A stretch of 64,000 nt of DNA from Chloroflexota bacterium (GCA_030607875.1 JAUWJD010000001.1:62001-126000), one strand, 5' to 3'. Positions 1-8,809 are shown, counted from the stretch's first letter. Notes: generated by a model not told the origin, from the sequence alone. A program made the numbers and translations.

Positions 1-1
1 C

Positions 2-376
2 AAGCACAATTCCTTTGCCTATGAAGACCTGAACCAGCGAATGATCACCCTGGGGCGAAGACTGCAAAAGCGTTATAGAACCGCCTTGCTCAGCAATGCT
101 ACTATTTACCTTGACACACTTCTTGCCGAGCACGGCCTCACGGCTATTTTCGACGTGATCGTGAATTCTGCCCGGGGGGGCCTGCGCAAGCCGGATCCAG
201 AGATCTTTGAGCTGACTGTGCAGAGCATGGGGCTTGTGCCGAGGCAGTGCTTGTTCGTAGATGACAAAGTACGGAACACAATGGCAGCTCAGGCTCTGGG
301 TCTGAGAACCATCGTGTTCCATTCTGCTGCGCATTTGATACGGCAACTGAAGACTTGGGGAATACAGCTAACTTGA
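2..376 (+). CDS. HAD-superfamily hydrolase, C-terminal part (5' end outside window)
   Basis: The reading frame is open to the left edge, so this is the C-terminal part of a haloacid-dehalogenase-like hydrolase; the nucleophile-Asp motif I lies outside the window. Visible are motif II (LLSNA), the motif III lysine in RKPDPEIFE and motif IV as FVDDKVRN, with the usual helix that follows (AAQALGLRT). These fit subfamily IA (phosphoglycolate phosphatase or epoxide hydrolase N-terminal-like). HAD enzymes hydrolyse small phosphate esters or C-X bonds; the substrate cannot be told from this fragment. It converges on the minus-strand ATPase gene with only about 40 bp between, and I saw no clean terminator hairpin there. 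Confidence 0.85.
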   Translation, partial: KHNSFAYEDLNQRMITLGRRLQKRYRTALLSNATIYLDTLLAEHGLTAIFDVIVNSARGGLRKPDPEIFELTVQSMGLVPRQCLFVDDKVRNTMAAQALGLRTIVFHSAAHLIRQLKTWGIQLT

Positions 377-415
377 GCACTGGAAGGCCCGCCGGCAGGC
401 TAGATTGCCCGCCAG

Positions 416-1798
416 CTATGCCACCCCTCGCTGCACATCCTCGGCGACTAGCTTGTACCCTCTGCCGTGTACCGTAATGATATAGCGAGGGTCGCTTGGA
501 TTTGGTTCCACCGCGTCACGCAGGCGGCTCACCAACTTGGCGATGCGTGAGTCATCGACCTGTTCAATGTAGCCACCACCCCAAACGTCCTCTACGATTT
601 CGTACTTGTCGCAAATGCAGTCGGCGTTGTCGTACAGACAGAGCAATAGCTTGTACTCCAGGTTGGTAAGTGGCGGCCTGCGCTTTCCATCTACCCAGAC
701 ATCGCCGGCTTTCTTATTCACCCGGATCCCCTTCTCCACCGGCTCTCCGGGTGCTGCTAGCGGACCACGTAGCCCGCCTACTGCCTTGTCCTGCTGCTGG
801 ACAAAGTCAGTGAGCGCCGAGGAGAATACATGCCCATCCACAACATAACCCTTTTGCGTAAGACGGTCCAGGCTCGCATCATCAGGCGGCGCCTTGCCGT
901 CCGCCAGGGCAACCAAGACCGCCTGTTCCTCTGGCTGTAAGTATCGCTTCCACATTCTTTCGAAATGGGGCCAGGCTTCTTCTGCGAAGCGGCGTGCGAT
1001 CTCCATTCTTTCCTTAGATGTGATCTCCCCTCTCTCTCGCCACATGTCGAAGTAGAGCGAGCAGGTCATCTGCACGTAGAAGGGAAAACGTCCCGCGAGT
1101 TCGAAAACCTCGTGTTTGTGCTCCACAATCGGAGCGCACGAGCGCTTTGATGTTTGGGCCAGAAAATGATCGAGTTCGGACTCTGTCCACGAACTCAGAT
1201 ACACCGGCCGTTGAAAGATGTTGTACAGAGGCGAGCTTTTCCACTCTCCCCAATAACATTCCCAGAGTGGCTGCATCGTGGTAGTGACATAGCACACCTC
1301 GTAGAACCCAGACAGCCCTCTCAAGAAAGTGAAGAAATCAATGGAGAAAGTGTCAGTACCGATGAGCCGCTCGAATTCGTCCACCAGCAGCACAAGGCGA
1401 CGCGGGTCGAGTTTCTTAAGCACGGACTGAATGTGCCTTCGGCTCACTTGGCCGCCTATGTCTTCTACTACGGAGGGAATCTGCTCTGCCAAAGCTTCCA
1501 CCAACTGCTGATAGAACTCCTGTGGGTCCCGTATGCCTAGTTGCGGGTCCAGATAGACAAAGATAAAGTTCTGGGGATCAAAAGAGTGGGCCCGTTGTGC
1601 AACATCCGTCATCAAGTGGTAGAGTGTGGAGGTCTTGCCACTGCGTCGCTGGCCGACGAGTGATACTGATGCCCTCTTCTGCAGAGATTCGAAAACGGCG
1701 CGTAACTGCTCCTCCCACCCGAAGAAATCCTGGGGGTCTCTGACTGGGATGCCATAGAAGTAAGGATTCACTAGCTGGGGTTTCTGCTCGATGGTCAT
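416..1798 (-). CDS. AAA (ORC/STAND-like) ATPase fused to OmpR/PhoB-type winged helix
   Basis: 460 residues. The N-terminal ATPase has the lead-in NPYFYGIPVRDPQDFFGWE (about residues 11-29), Walker A GQRRSGKTS (49-57) and Walker B LVLLVDEFERL (about 137-147). A C-terminal OmpR/PhoB-type DNA-binding domain (about 363-455) has the typical features: a short strand with the core LTNLEYKLLLCL, the recognition-helix region DDSRIAKLVSRLRDAVE and the wing YIITVHGRGYKL. I chose the ATG at 1798: it overlaps the stop of the upstream gene as ATGA and follows an AGGAGG site. The pairing suggests that ATP-driven switching controls transcription. There is no receiver domain, so this is not a normal response regulator. 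Which signal switches it is unknown. The partner gene 1795-6483 is co-transcribed and carries a related ATPase domain. Confidence 0.85.
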   Translation of the reverse strand: MTIEQKPQLVNPYFYGIPVRDPQDFFGWEEQLRAVFESLQKRASVSLVGQRRSGKTSTLYHLMTDVAQRAHSFDPQNFIFVYLDPQLGIRDPQEFYQQLVEALAEQIPSVVEDIGGQVSRRHIQSVLKKLDPRRLVLLVDEFERLIGTDTFSIDFFTFLRGLSGFYEVCYVTTTMQPLWECYWGEWKSSPLYNIFQRPVYLSSWTESELDHFLAQTSKRSCAPIVEHKHEVFELAGRFPFYVQMTCSLYFDMWRERGEITSKERMEIARRFAEEAWPHFERMWKRYLQPEEQAVLVALADGKAPPDDASLDRLTQKGYVVDGHVFSSALTDFVQQQDKAVGGLRGPLAAPGEPVEKGIRVNKKAGDVWVDGKRRPPLTNLEYKLLLCLYDNADCICDKYEIVEDVWGGGYIEQVDDSRIAKLVSRLRDAVEPNPSDPRYIITVHGRGYKLVAEDVQRGVA

Positions 1799-4700
1799 AC
1801 CTTTGCCTCCTGGCTTAAGCGTAACAACATCTCGTTCTGACGCAACCACATTCTGATGAGGTCCATTTTGAAACCATATTGCAGGCTTTGTCCCATACGT
1901 CGCTCCACCACCAAGTCGCGTTCCCGCAGGGAACGCAGCGCGTCCAGCAACTGCGACTTGGGAATGTCCAAGCCATGTTTGTCCAGCACCTGCGCCACTA
2001 CTGCCGGGGGCACTAGGATCGTACGGTCATCCGTTACGTTGGCCAGGCCAGCCAGTACTTTTTGTTCCGGCTTGCGTAACGGAGCGTACACTGAATTCTG
2101 CAACACCCCGGTATTGTCCTGAATGACCTCCTGCAGCACTACGTCAATGTCTGGTAAGTAAACCCAATTCTTGCGCATCCTCCGCGCCAGCTTGACCAGC
2201 GAATCACAGATGTACTGGATGAAATAGGGGTGGCAGGCGGTGACACGAATGATCTTGGCCACCACCATGTCGTCATAATTCAAGTATTCAGCGAGAGGTT
2301 CGACGATGAGTGCCTCAGCCTCGTTCTCAGTCAGATAGCTGATTTCGTAGGGTCTGGCAATGTTGAAAAAGATGGACTTGTTGTCCTTGAGCATCTCGCG
2401 GGTTTTGTAGGCGCCTGTGACAATGAAAGCGATTTTGTCACTGTGCTGCATCAGGCCTCTCATGAAGTTGAAGACATCGTGGCTTAACACACCTTCCTCA
2501 ACCTTGGCAATCAGAATGTCAATCTCGTCAATCATAATCAGCAACCTGCGATCGCCCAGCACGCCCTCCACGCTGCCAAAGAACTGCCGGGAGGAGCGTT
2601 GGGCACTCCTCAGGAACTCCTCTTTTGCAGGTTCCGGCAGGTCCAGGCCGAGTTCAGTCATTTTCTCATATGTCGCTATCGCCATATCGTAGAGCAGGTC
2701 GCCCATCGTTGTGGTAATGGCCAACTCCAGGCTGAAAAAGACGCAGATGTGCTGCGGAGTTGGGGGACGGTTGAGCAATTGGTACAGGATAGAAGTCTTG
2801 CCCATCCTCCGTTCCCCCTGCAGAATTAGAATATTCTGCTGATAGGTTCCGCTGATATTCTCCTTCATCCAATCAAAGACATCCTGGCGGCCATAGAACA
2901 TCTGTCGCGTCTTGACCACTGGCCCCCAAACGTAGGGACTGGTTGGAACGGGACGATATTCCTCCCCCACGACAAAGAAGCGTATGCGGCCACTGGTAGG
3001 ATGGAAATGCCCTGTTCCTTCGTCATCATCGTACGAGACTTCAAAAGAATACCCGGCTTCACTGCCGCCGAGCGGCTTGATCCAGAATTCGACATCCTGC
3101 TGCATGCCGCTACCGAGCGGATACAGGTTCTGGGTCGGTTGGCCAACTACTTCAAACCCACCCTTGCCGCCTTGCTTTAAGGTAACGCTCAGGTTCCTGG
3201 CGGCGCCATCGCCTACGTTGGTCAGGCGAAAGACGATCTTGGCCGCCGCTGCCCTATCAAGTGGAACCTCGTCAAAGGGTTCAATCTCCAGCAGGGCTCG
3301 GCCGCGCAGGTTCTTGATGGCATCCTCTGTCAACGCACGCCATCTCTCGACAATATCGGCAAACGGTTTTTTCTCAAATCGCTGCAATTGAGTATCAATC
3401 GTCTCCTGGATTCCGGTCATGGTATCGATGGCGCTCAGCATGGCGTCACGCTGCCCTGCACGGCGCGAATCAAGCAGGTAGAGGCGCATGTTCTGCGCCA
3501 CGTTGTTCAAACCCCGGAGTATGTTCTTGATCGCTGGCCGGAATGGATGCTCGAGTCTATCCACCCAAGCCAATTCCTCAGGATACTCAGCCACATCGCG
3601 CAGGCTTCGTGCCTGCAGTAACATCCGCGCAGTGGAAAAGACCCTATGCAGTTCCTCGCCGGGTTCCCAGCACCGGATGTGGTCGAGCAGCGAAATCATC
3701 TCGTCCAGTTCAGGCTGCTCTGTGAAAAGCAGGGAGTAGACTCTGGCTACGGCAAGCAGATTTGGTTCTTCAAATCGGCCGCGCAGACCAATGGAATCCA
3801 AAGCCTTGATGCAGACTTGCTGGAACTCTGGAAGGCGATTCTCATTGACCGCCTGGATCAGGGGTTCCACTGCCGCTTCCCCAATTTCGGTGAGAGCGAG
3901 GGCGGCAATATCCCGTAGCTGGGCATCTTCTAACACTTCAATTAGAGGCCCGATGGCACGCGTGCTGTGCAGATCAGTGAGCGCCTTAATCGCTGTGCGA
4001 CGGACATACTCATCGGGATCATCCCGCATGGCATCAATGAGCGGCTCCACCGCTTTCTCTTGCCCGATCTGACCGAGGACCTGCGCGGCGCGACCCCGCA
4101 CACTGGGATTCTCATCGCGTACGAGCTTCATCAGTGGCTCGACCAGGCTCGGATCTCGGAGCTCCCCCAGAATTTGAGCGATGCGGCGACGGAGGTTCCA
4201 GTCTTCTGTACGCAGAGCGGCGACAAGAGCTTCGATAGCAGTAGGACCAATCCGAGTCAGGGCCTCTTGAGCAGCATTGCGTACAGGTGCGTTGGGGTTG
4301 TTCAAGGATCGAATAAGGGAATCGATGGATGGCTTTCCAATGGTAACCAAGGCGTCTTTGATTGCTCCCTGCAGCACCAGTTCCGCGCTCCGAGCAGGCA
4401 GGGCGTCAATCAGCGGCTGTACTGCGGGTTCCCCAATAGCTGCCAGGGCGGCAGCGGCACAGGCTATCAGTCTACCGTTTCCGGCGCGCAACAAGTAGAC
4501 GAGCGGGGGAACAGCTCGCACGTCTCCGAGCAAGCCAAGGGCCCTGGCTGCACCCTTGATGGTATCATCGGGCAGTTTCTCATTCTGCACGATGTTGAGC
4601 AATGGCCGCACAGCCAGGCTTCCCATGTTGCCAAGCGCCTCTACTGCCATTTGCCGTTCCATGGGGTGGTCGCTGCTCAGAGACGAGATAAGCGAAGGCA

Positions 4701-6483
4701 CGGCAAGCTCACCAAACGCACTCAAGGCCAGAGCTCCAGCACTGGCTACTTCCTCCCTCTCATCTTTGAGCGCCCCAACCAAAGTCCGTATGGCTCGTTT
4801 GTCACCGAGTTGGCCCAAGGCCCAGGCAGCACGGCTGCGAACCTGCCAGGGGCCGCTTCTGTACGTTGCCGCAAGCAGCGGGGCCGTGGCCCATTCCGGC
4901 GCGCCGATGCGGCCCATGACCAGCGCTGCCTCGACGCGTTGGTCCACAGGCCCTTTTCGAAGCATTTTGGGATAGTAGTCGCGAACTCTCTGTTTCTCCA
5001 GAGCAGCAATATAAGCAGCAGCCGCACGCCAACGGGTTTCATCGGCGCCCTCCAGGATCTCAAAGAGTGCAGGGCGAAGCTGCTCCTTCACGTCGTCCGC
5101 AAGGTTCGGATCTTCGCCAGCACACCGAGCAGCAAGGAATAGGGCCTCGCTTGGCTTTGTGCTTGTCGCCAGTATCTGCGGAACCACATCTTCCGCATTG
5201 TCCAGCAGAGCTGTAGCCAAAACAATCACCTCGTGCCACCAAGCATCGTCCACGTAGTTGCGGAGCACATCGTCGAGACGATTGGTCCGCGCTACCGCTT
5301 GCGCCGTCAGGAACTCTTGCAGAGCCACTCGCAGGAACGCGTATTGCTTCCCACTACGCCGCCGCAGGAGATCGGTCTTTCTCATCCAGGCCAAGAACGA
5401 GGCCTTGTCACTTGGGTCGCCAAGGTCTTTCAGTGCGCTCTCCACTGCTGTCTTGAGCTCTGCTTCACTGAACTGTTCCTGTCGCCGCTCGTGGAAGTAG
5501 AGTGCGAGTTTCTGTAGAGCCTGGCTGGTCTCACGGCCAATAGTCGCTCGTGCAAGGGCCGATACCCAATCTGTCTTGTCGCCAAGCAGGACTTGGAGGC
5601 ATCGTTCGTACAGATCGGGCAGGTGGAGATGCAAAGACGGGGCAGTCTCACTCACGCAGGCCAGCGCAGACAACAAGAGGGGATTCCCTGCCAGTGAGCG
5701 AAGCGCGCTGCTTCGCTCCAAAGCGTGCAGCAGCGCAAGGGCTGCTGGCGAGCCTTTGCCCAGTCGCCTGCCAGTGAACTTTTCGACATCGTCATCGGAG
5801 AAAGGTAGAGGTTCAAACCGCACCAGGTCAGGAAGAGTCTTGACCACATCCGGCGTGCGTGCAGCGACCACCATCTGCGTCTTGGGGTACGCCTCAAGAA
5901 GCTGCTTCAGACGCGCGCAACACTCCGGGGCGTGGGATGGGTCGAAGTTGTCGAGGAGCAGGAGGCATCTCCCCGCCTGCAGTTCGGTCCTCAAGAAATT
6001 CGTAGCTCCAGGGAACCCGTATTGGGCCAATACTCTGGACAGAGCGACAGCTAGATCATCCGCGTGCAAATCGAGCTGGCCAATGTCCATGTAGATGGGC
6101 AGCAATTGGTCAAAGGTCTGACCTTGATGCAGGAAAGTCAAGCGGTGCACGTAGGTCTGGGGCATCTTCCCTTGCGCCAGCATAACAGCTACATGCTTGA
6201 GAGTGATCGTCTTGCCAGCTCCAGCCTCGCCAATGATGGCCAGTCTGGGTGCGCGGAACAGGACATCCCAGATATCGATGACCCTTGCTGGCGTGGCTCT
6301 ACCAAGCGCCATTTCCCGAAAGTTCAAAGGGATGCAGAACTGTTCGAGAGTCCGCGGCTCGCTTTCATCTGGCAAAAGCAGAGAGCTGAGGTCTGCCGCC
6401 AGGTTCTTCTTGAATCTCTCACAATAGCGAGCGGGCATTACCTTCACGCCCACCCGGTCATACCATGAGGATTTATTGGCCAT
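1795..6483 (-). CDS. NACHT ATPase - HEAT repeats - beta domain - AAA ATPase, 1562 aa
   Basis: Start ATG at 6483 is chosen because AGGAG sits just upstream; an upstream in-frame ATG (6552) falls inside the promoter. Domains in order: NACHT-type NTPase with Walker A GEAGAGKT (about residues 85-93) and Walker B CLLLLDNFDP; a helical stretch with MRKTDLLRRRSG; about eleven PBS-lyase-type HEAT repeats (about 500-880; units such as VRGRAAQVLGQIG and VRRTAIKALTDL); a helical linker; a beta-sandwich-like region (about 1065-1175, core VFRLTNVGDGAARNLSV); and a second ATPase with lead-in TSPYVWGPVVKTRQMFYGR, Walker A GERRMGKTS (about 1225) and Walker B LLIMIDEIDIL. STAND NTPases of this kind act as ligand-triggered switches, with HEAT repeats as the usual sensing scaffold. 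No nuclease, protease, TIR or membrane effector is seen, so the output probably passes through the downstream ATPase-winged-helix partner (inference). Confidence 0.88.
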   Translation of the reverse strand: MANKSSWYDRVGVKVMPARYCERFKKNLAADLSSLLLPDESEPRTLEQFCIPLNFREMALGRATPARVIDIWDVLFRAPRLAIIGEAGAGKTITLKHVAVMLAQGKMPQTYVHRLTFLHQGQTFDQLLPIYMDIGQLDLHADDLAVALSRVLAQYGFPGATNFLRTELQAGRCLLLLDNFDPSHAPECCARLKQLLEAYPKTQMVVAARTPDVVKTLPDLVRFEPLPFSDDDVEKFTGRRLGKGSPAALALLHALERSSALRSLAGNPLLLSALACVSETAPSLHLHLPDLYERCLQVLLGDKTDWVSALARATIGRETSQALQKLALYFHERRQEQFSEAELKTAVESALKDLGDPSDKASFLAWMRKTDLLRRRSGKQYAFLRVALQEFLTAQAVARTNRLDDVLRNYVDDAWWHEVIVLATALLDNAEDVVPQILATSTKPSEALFLAARCAGEDPNLADDVKEQLRPALFEILEGADETRWRAAAAYIAALEKQRVRDYYPKMLRKGPVDQRVEAALVMGRIGAPEWATAPLLAATYRSGPWQVRSRAAWALGQLGDKRAIRTLVGALKDEREEVASAGALALSAFGELAVPSLISSLSSDHPMERQMAVEALGNMGSLAVRPLLNIVQNEKLPDDTIKGAARALGLLGDVRAVPPLVYLLRAGNGRLIACAAAALAAIGEPAVQPLIDALPARSAELVLQGAIKDALVTIGKPSIDSLIRSLNNPNAPVRNAAQEALTRIGPTAIEALVAALRTEDWNLRRRIAQILGELRDPSLVEPLMKLVRDENPSVRGRAAQVLGQIGQEKAVEPLIDAMRDDPDEYVRRTAIKALTDLHSTRAIGPLIEVLEDAQLRDIAALALTEIGEAAVEPLIQAVNENRLPEFQQVCIKALDSIGLRGRFEEPNLLAVARVYSLLFTEQPELDEMISLLDHIRCWEPGEELHRVFSTARMLLQARSLRDVAEYPEELAWVDRLEHPFRPAIKNILRGLNNVAQNMRLYLLDSRRAGQRDAMLSAIDTMTGIQETIDTQLQRFEKKPFADIVERWRALTEDAIKNLRGRALLEIEPFDEVPLDRAAAAKIVFRLTNVGDGAARNLSVTLKQGGKGGFEVVGQPTQNLYPLGSGMQQDVEFWIKPLGGSEAGYSFEVSYDDDEGTGHFHPTSGRIRFFVVGEEYRPVPTSPYVWGPVVKTRQMFYGRQDVFDWMKENISGTYQQNILILQGERRMGKTSILYQLLNRPPTPQHICVFFSLELAITTTMGDLLYDMAIATYEKMTELGLDLPEPAKEEFLRSAQRSSRQFFGSVEGVLGDRRLLIMIDEIDILIAKVEEGVLSHDVFNFMRGLMQHSDKIAFIVTGAYKTREMLKDNKSIFFNIARPYEISYLTENEAEALIVEPLAEYLNYDDMVVAKIIRVTACHPYFIQYICDSLVKLARRMRKNWVYLPDIDVVLQEVIQDNTGVLQNSVYAPLRKPEQKVLAGLANVTDDRTILVPPAVVAQVLDKHGLDIPKSQLLDALRSLRERDLVVERRMGQSLQYGFKMDLIRMWLRQNEMLLRLSQEAKV

Positions 6484-6523
6484 TGACGGTCTCCTGTGCC
6501 GATAAAGATCGGGATACAACGAT

Positions 6524-6552
6524 ATTATAGCATGAAATGACCGTTTGTCCAA
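6524..6552 (-). promoter_or_regulatory. Promoter of the NACHT/AAA-wHTH operon
   Basis: On the minus strand a -35 TTGGAC (6552-6547) is followed after 17 bp by a perfect -10 TATAAT (6529-6524), which also carries the extended TG at TGCTATAAT. The start codon at 6483 lies about 35 nt downstream of the expected transcription start. The phased GTC repeats at 6561-6604 lie just upstream of the -35 box, where a transcription factor could contact RNA polymerase. Confidence 0.75.
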
Positions 6553-6560
6553 TCGGCAAC

Positions 6561-6604
6561 GTCATGAAAAAGTCATGAAAAAGTCCAGAAAAAGTCAATA
6601 TCGC
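6561..6604 (+). repeat. Four 11-bp-phased GTC repeats, PhoB-box-like operator
   Basis: Two perfect units GTCATGAAAAA (6561-6571, 6572-6582), a third GTCCAGAAAAA (6583-6593) and a partial fourth GTCAATATCGC (6594-6604). OmpR/PhoB-type winged helices bind tandem half sites spaced about 11 bp apart, and the Pho box repeats a GTCAT core with an A/T-rich spacer. The array is next to the -35 box of the operon that encodes such a winged helix. Autoregulation, or control by a separate PhoB-like regulator, is inferred. Half-site orientation is opposite to the direction of this promoter. Confidence 0.6.
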
Positions 6605-6872
6605 GGTCTCGCAGCGTCATGCAATTCTGCATCAATCATGATTTAATGATACTAGACCAATCCTGGAAAGAGCTCCCGTGCTGGATTCCATGTGAAACCA
6701 AGTGATGATATGGCTGGGATGCCATCTTACGTCACTAACGTTTTGCTTGGCAGGCTAGAGTTCACTCATAACTACCATGTCTTTCGCCGCTGGTGCAAAG
6801 TCGATTGCGCAGAGCAGTATGTGTCCCTCCGCTCAGCATGACAGAACGATGGACTTTGCAGCAGCCGGACCT
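6605..6872. other. Intergenic region without recognisable gene
   Basis: This stretch lies between the operator array of the minus-strand ATPase operon and the promoter of the pilus operon. No reading frame with a ribosome-binding site, no RNA gene and no strong inverted repeat was recognised. It may hold regulatory sites for either divergent promoter. Confidence 0.5.
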
Positions 6873-6901
6873 TTGACAAAAGCCTGTCTATATATTATAC
6901 T
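6873..6901 (+). promoter_or_regulatory. Promoter of the Tad pilus operon
   Basis: A consensus -35 TTGACA (6873-6878), 17-bp spacer and -10 TATACT (6896-6901). It lies about 55 nt upstream of the first pilus gene and is the only strong promoter seen before the run of closely spaced plus-strand tad genes. Confidence 0.75.
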
Positions 6902-6961
6902 GTTGCGCAAGCAGAAATAGTAACCGAGATATATGTTGTTCTCAGTTCACCGAGAGGGGGT

Positions 6962-7969
6962 GTGAGCCTCGTGAAAGTCCTCGTTGCCAGCAAGTCAGTG
7001 TCAGTTTTCGAAACACTCCGTGCGATGCCCGATGTTGAGATCGAGCCGGCACTCACCACAGAAGAGATTGCCAAGATTATACCCTCAGTGCAACTTGTCC
7101 TCATTGATTTCGAAGATGTTGTCGAGTACCCCTACGATATTGGCATGATCCAGGCTCTTCTGGCTGAGGCCCAGGAGAAGCGTGGGCTCGCTTGGGCAAG
7201 AAGCAAAGATTTCCTGGTCGATCCAGAGGACTGGCTCCAGCAAGCCAGCCGAGCCAGAGGAGGGCGCAAACTGCCGGATAAACTGACGGTGGCTTTTGCG
7301 GCCTACTCGGGAGGAGTCGGCAAGACAACTCTGGCCTTGGATATGGCGCTCCACTTTGCACGTCGTATCGAGCGTCCCGTGCTGCTCCTGGAATTCGTAT
7401 ACGGCACCTCTGCCTTGACGGCGCTCACCGGCCTCGAGATGCCTTTCCTGTATGACCTCACTTCGAACATTGATCTGCAGCCCGCAGTGTTCAGAGGCGT
7501 GACGCTGGTGCCGATGGATTACGAAAACTGCCGCCTGTTGCCGCCGGAGGAGTTTGGGAAGTACTACAAGAGACAGGTGGCGAACCATGTCCTCACCGTA
7601 GTGGATACTACTTGGCCCCATGGCCTGGTACGCGCGATCCAAGATGAAGTGGATCAATGGCTGGTTGTGGCCACTCCAAGGCTGGATGCTGTTGAGAATG
7701 CCAAGAAACTGCAGTTGGAATTGGGAGCAAAAGCAACCATCGTGTTCAACCAGAAACGGGGAGCTGAGGATAGCCTGGCCCTGGCTGGAATGGAAAGAGG
7801 TCTCGACTTGCCCTACATCAATCGGGTAGACGAATGGAGAGGCAAGTTGGGTGGAAAGCTCTTGAATTTCGTGTATGGTTCTGCCTGGAGGGAATATGAC
7901 AAATCGGAGAACTTTATTACTGCTCTTGGCCGCCGTCTTACTCATCGCCGTAGTGCTCGTCAACCTTGA
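6962..7969 (+). CDS. cpaE: CpaE/TadZ-like ParA/MinD-family ATPase of the Tad pilus
   Basis: 335 residues. An N-terminal region of about 100 residues resembles the degenerate receiver-like domain of CpaE/TadZ. It is followed by a ParA/MinD-type ATPase with P-loop YSGGVGKTTLA (about 115-125) and a Walker B-like VVDTTWPHG. The signature lysine of the deviant Walker A (KGGxGKT) is replaced by Ser. TadZ/CpaE proteins localise the pilus assembly machine at the membrane or pole. A GTG start at 6962 gives the full domain; another GTG at 6971 has better spacing to the GAGAGGGGG site, so the exact start is uncertain. It is the first gene of the operon, and its 3' end overlaps the start of cpaB. Confidence 0.82.
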   Translation: MSLVKVLVASKSVSVFETLRAMPDVEIEPALTTEEIAKIIPSVQLVLIDFEDVVEYPYDIGMIQALLAEAQEKRGLAWARSKDFLVDPEDWLQQASRARGGRKLPDKLTVAFAAYSGGVGKTTLALDMALHFARRIERPVLLLEFVYGTSALTALTGLEMPFLYDLTSNIDLQPAVFRGVTLVPMDYENCRLLPPEEFGKYYKRQVANHVLTVVDTTWPHGLVRAIQDEVDQWLVVATPRLDAVENAKKLQLELGAKATIVFNQKRGAEDSLALAGMERGLDLPYINRVDEWRGKLGGKLLNFVYGSAWREYDKSENFITALGRRLTHRRSARQP

Positions 7970-8795
7970 CCTTTGTGGCCAACAGATTGTAGAGGAACCC
8001 GGCGTTATGAGGGTCGCTGTCGCCCTCGAAAACATGGAGCCTTACTCGATCATCTCCCCCGGCCAGGTGCAGCTAGGCTCAGAAGAGATACCCGAAGCTG
8101 AGGCCCGGGAGTATTACCAAAAGCCAGAGAACCTTCTCGGCAAAATGACCACCCGCTTCATCAAAGCTGGCGCCAAGATCAGTCTTGCCGATGCCGACTT
8201 GATAGAGAATGTCAGGTATGTAGAAGACATGGGCCTGGAGATTGTCAGCTTCCCAGCGGTCTTTAACGAGATGGTTGCGGGGCAAGTGAGGCCAGGGCAT
8301 AAGGTCAATATCTACGGCTACCAGCAAAGAACGGGAGAGGACAGGCTTGGCGATCTGGTTCTGGTTGCAAGCCGCGTGTGGGTTGTGGATGTGCGCACGG
8401 CCGGCGGCGACCCGATCAGTGAAGAGGAAGAGGCACCCCAACAGCAAGCTGGTGGCTTTCTCAGTGTTCCCCGTGCAGGGACTGGCGCGCAGCCAGCAAG
8501 TGTGCTGACCGTTGCGGCTGCTCCTGAGATGGTTCAGGACATCATCCGAGCGTTTGGTGCTGCAGGCTACACTGCTTGGGTTACGTTAGCTCCTTCATCG
8601 GAGAGCGTAAAGACACCAGTTGCCACACCCACACCCACTGCCCTGCCAACCGCTACTCCTACTGCGACACCCCTCACATCCGTATCGACACCCACGCCTG
8701 GGGCAGGGCAGACGACTTCAGACTGGGAGACCTCAGGTGCTACCCCTATGCTACCAGACACTGGCGGAGAAACCCCAGTTTTGGGTGACGACTAA
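7896..8795 (+). CDS. cpaB: Flp pilus assembly protein CpaB/RcpC (SAF domain)
   Basis: 299 residues from the ATG at 7896, which follows GGAGGG and overlaps cpaE by 74 bp. One N-terminal membrane anchor (TLLLLLAAVLLIAVVLV) precedes a SAF/CpaB-type region with VALENMEPYSIISPGQVQ and a later stretch that includes GQVRPGHKVNIYG. CpaB-like proteins are periplasmic or extracytoplasmic parts of the Tad machine that help the pilus cross the envelope. The C-terminal 70 residues are a Pro/Thr-rich linker (repeated TPT/TAT units) ending in LPDTGG and 11 further residues. No secretin (CpaC/RcpA) gene accompanies it, which fits a cell without a typical outer membrane. Confidence 0.85.
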   Translation: MTNRRTLLLLLAAVLLIAVVLVNLDLCGQQIVEEPGVMRVAVALENMEPYSIISPGQVQLGSEEIPEAEAREYYQKPENLLGKMTTRFIKAGAKISLADADLIENVRYVEDMGLEIVSFPAVFNEMVAGQVRPGHKVNIYGYQQRTGEDRLGDLVLVASRVWVVDVRTAGGDPISEEEEAPQQQAGGFLSVPRAGTGAQPASVLTVAAAPEMVQDIIRAFGAAGYTAWVTLAPSSESVKTPVATPTPTALPTATPTATPLTSVSTPTPGAGQTTSDWETSGATPMLPDTGGETPVLGDD

Positions 8796-8809
8796 GACGG
8801 AGAAAGAAG

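Noticed and set aside
3967-5142. 391-codon open frame on the plus strand
   Set aside because: It lies entirely antisense to the HEAT repeats of the NACHT protein, whose frame shows clear domain structure; the antisense translation has no recognisable motif or RBS.
416-6483. Calling the NACHT/AAA operon an antiphage defence system
   Set aside because: No effector such as a nuclease, TIR or pore domain and no neighbouring defence genes are visible; a DNA-binding output suggests regulation, and defence would need phage-challenge data.
6561-6604. CRISPR-like array
   Set aside because: The 11-bp units are contiguous with no spacers and no cas genes are present; the phased-operator reading fits better.
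7085-8035. 316-codon open frame on the minus strand
   Set aside because: Antisense to cpaE and cpaB, which have strong family motifs; low-complexity translation without domains.
8740-8795. LPDTGG near the end of CpaB as a sortase signal
   Set aside because: Only 11 mostly polar residues follow; there is no hydrophobic segment or positively charged tail, and CpaB has an N-terminal anchor already.
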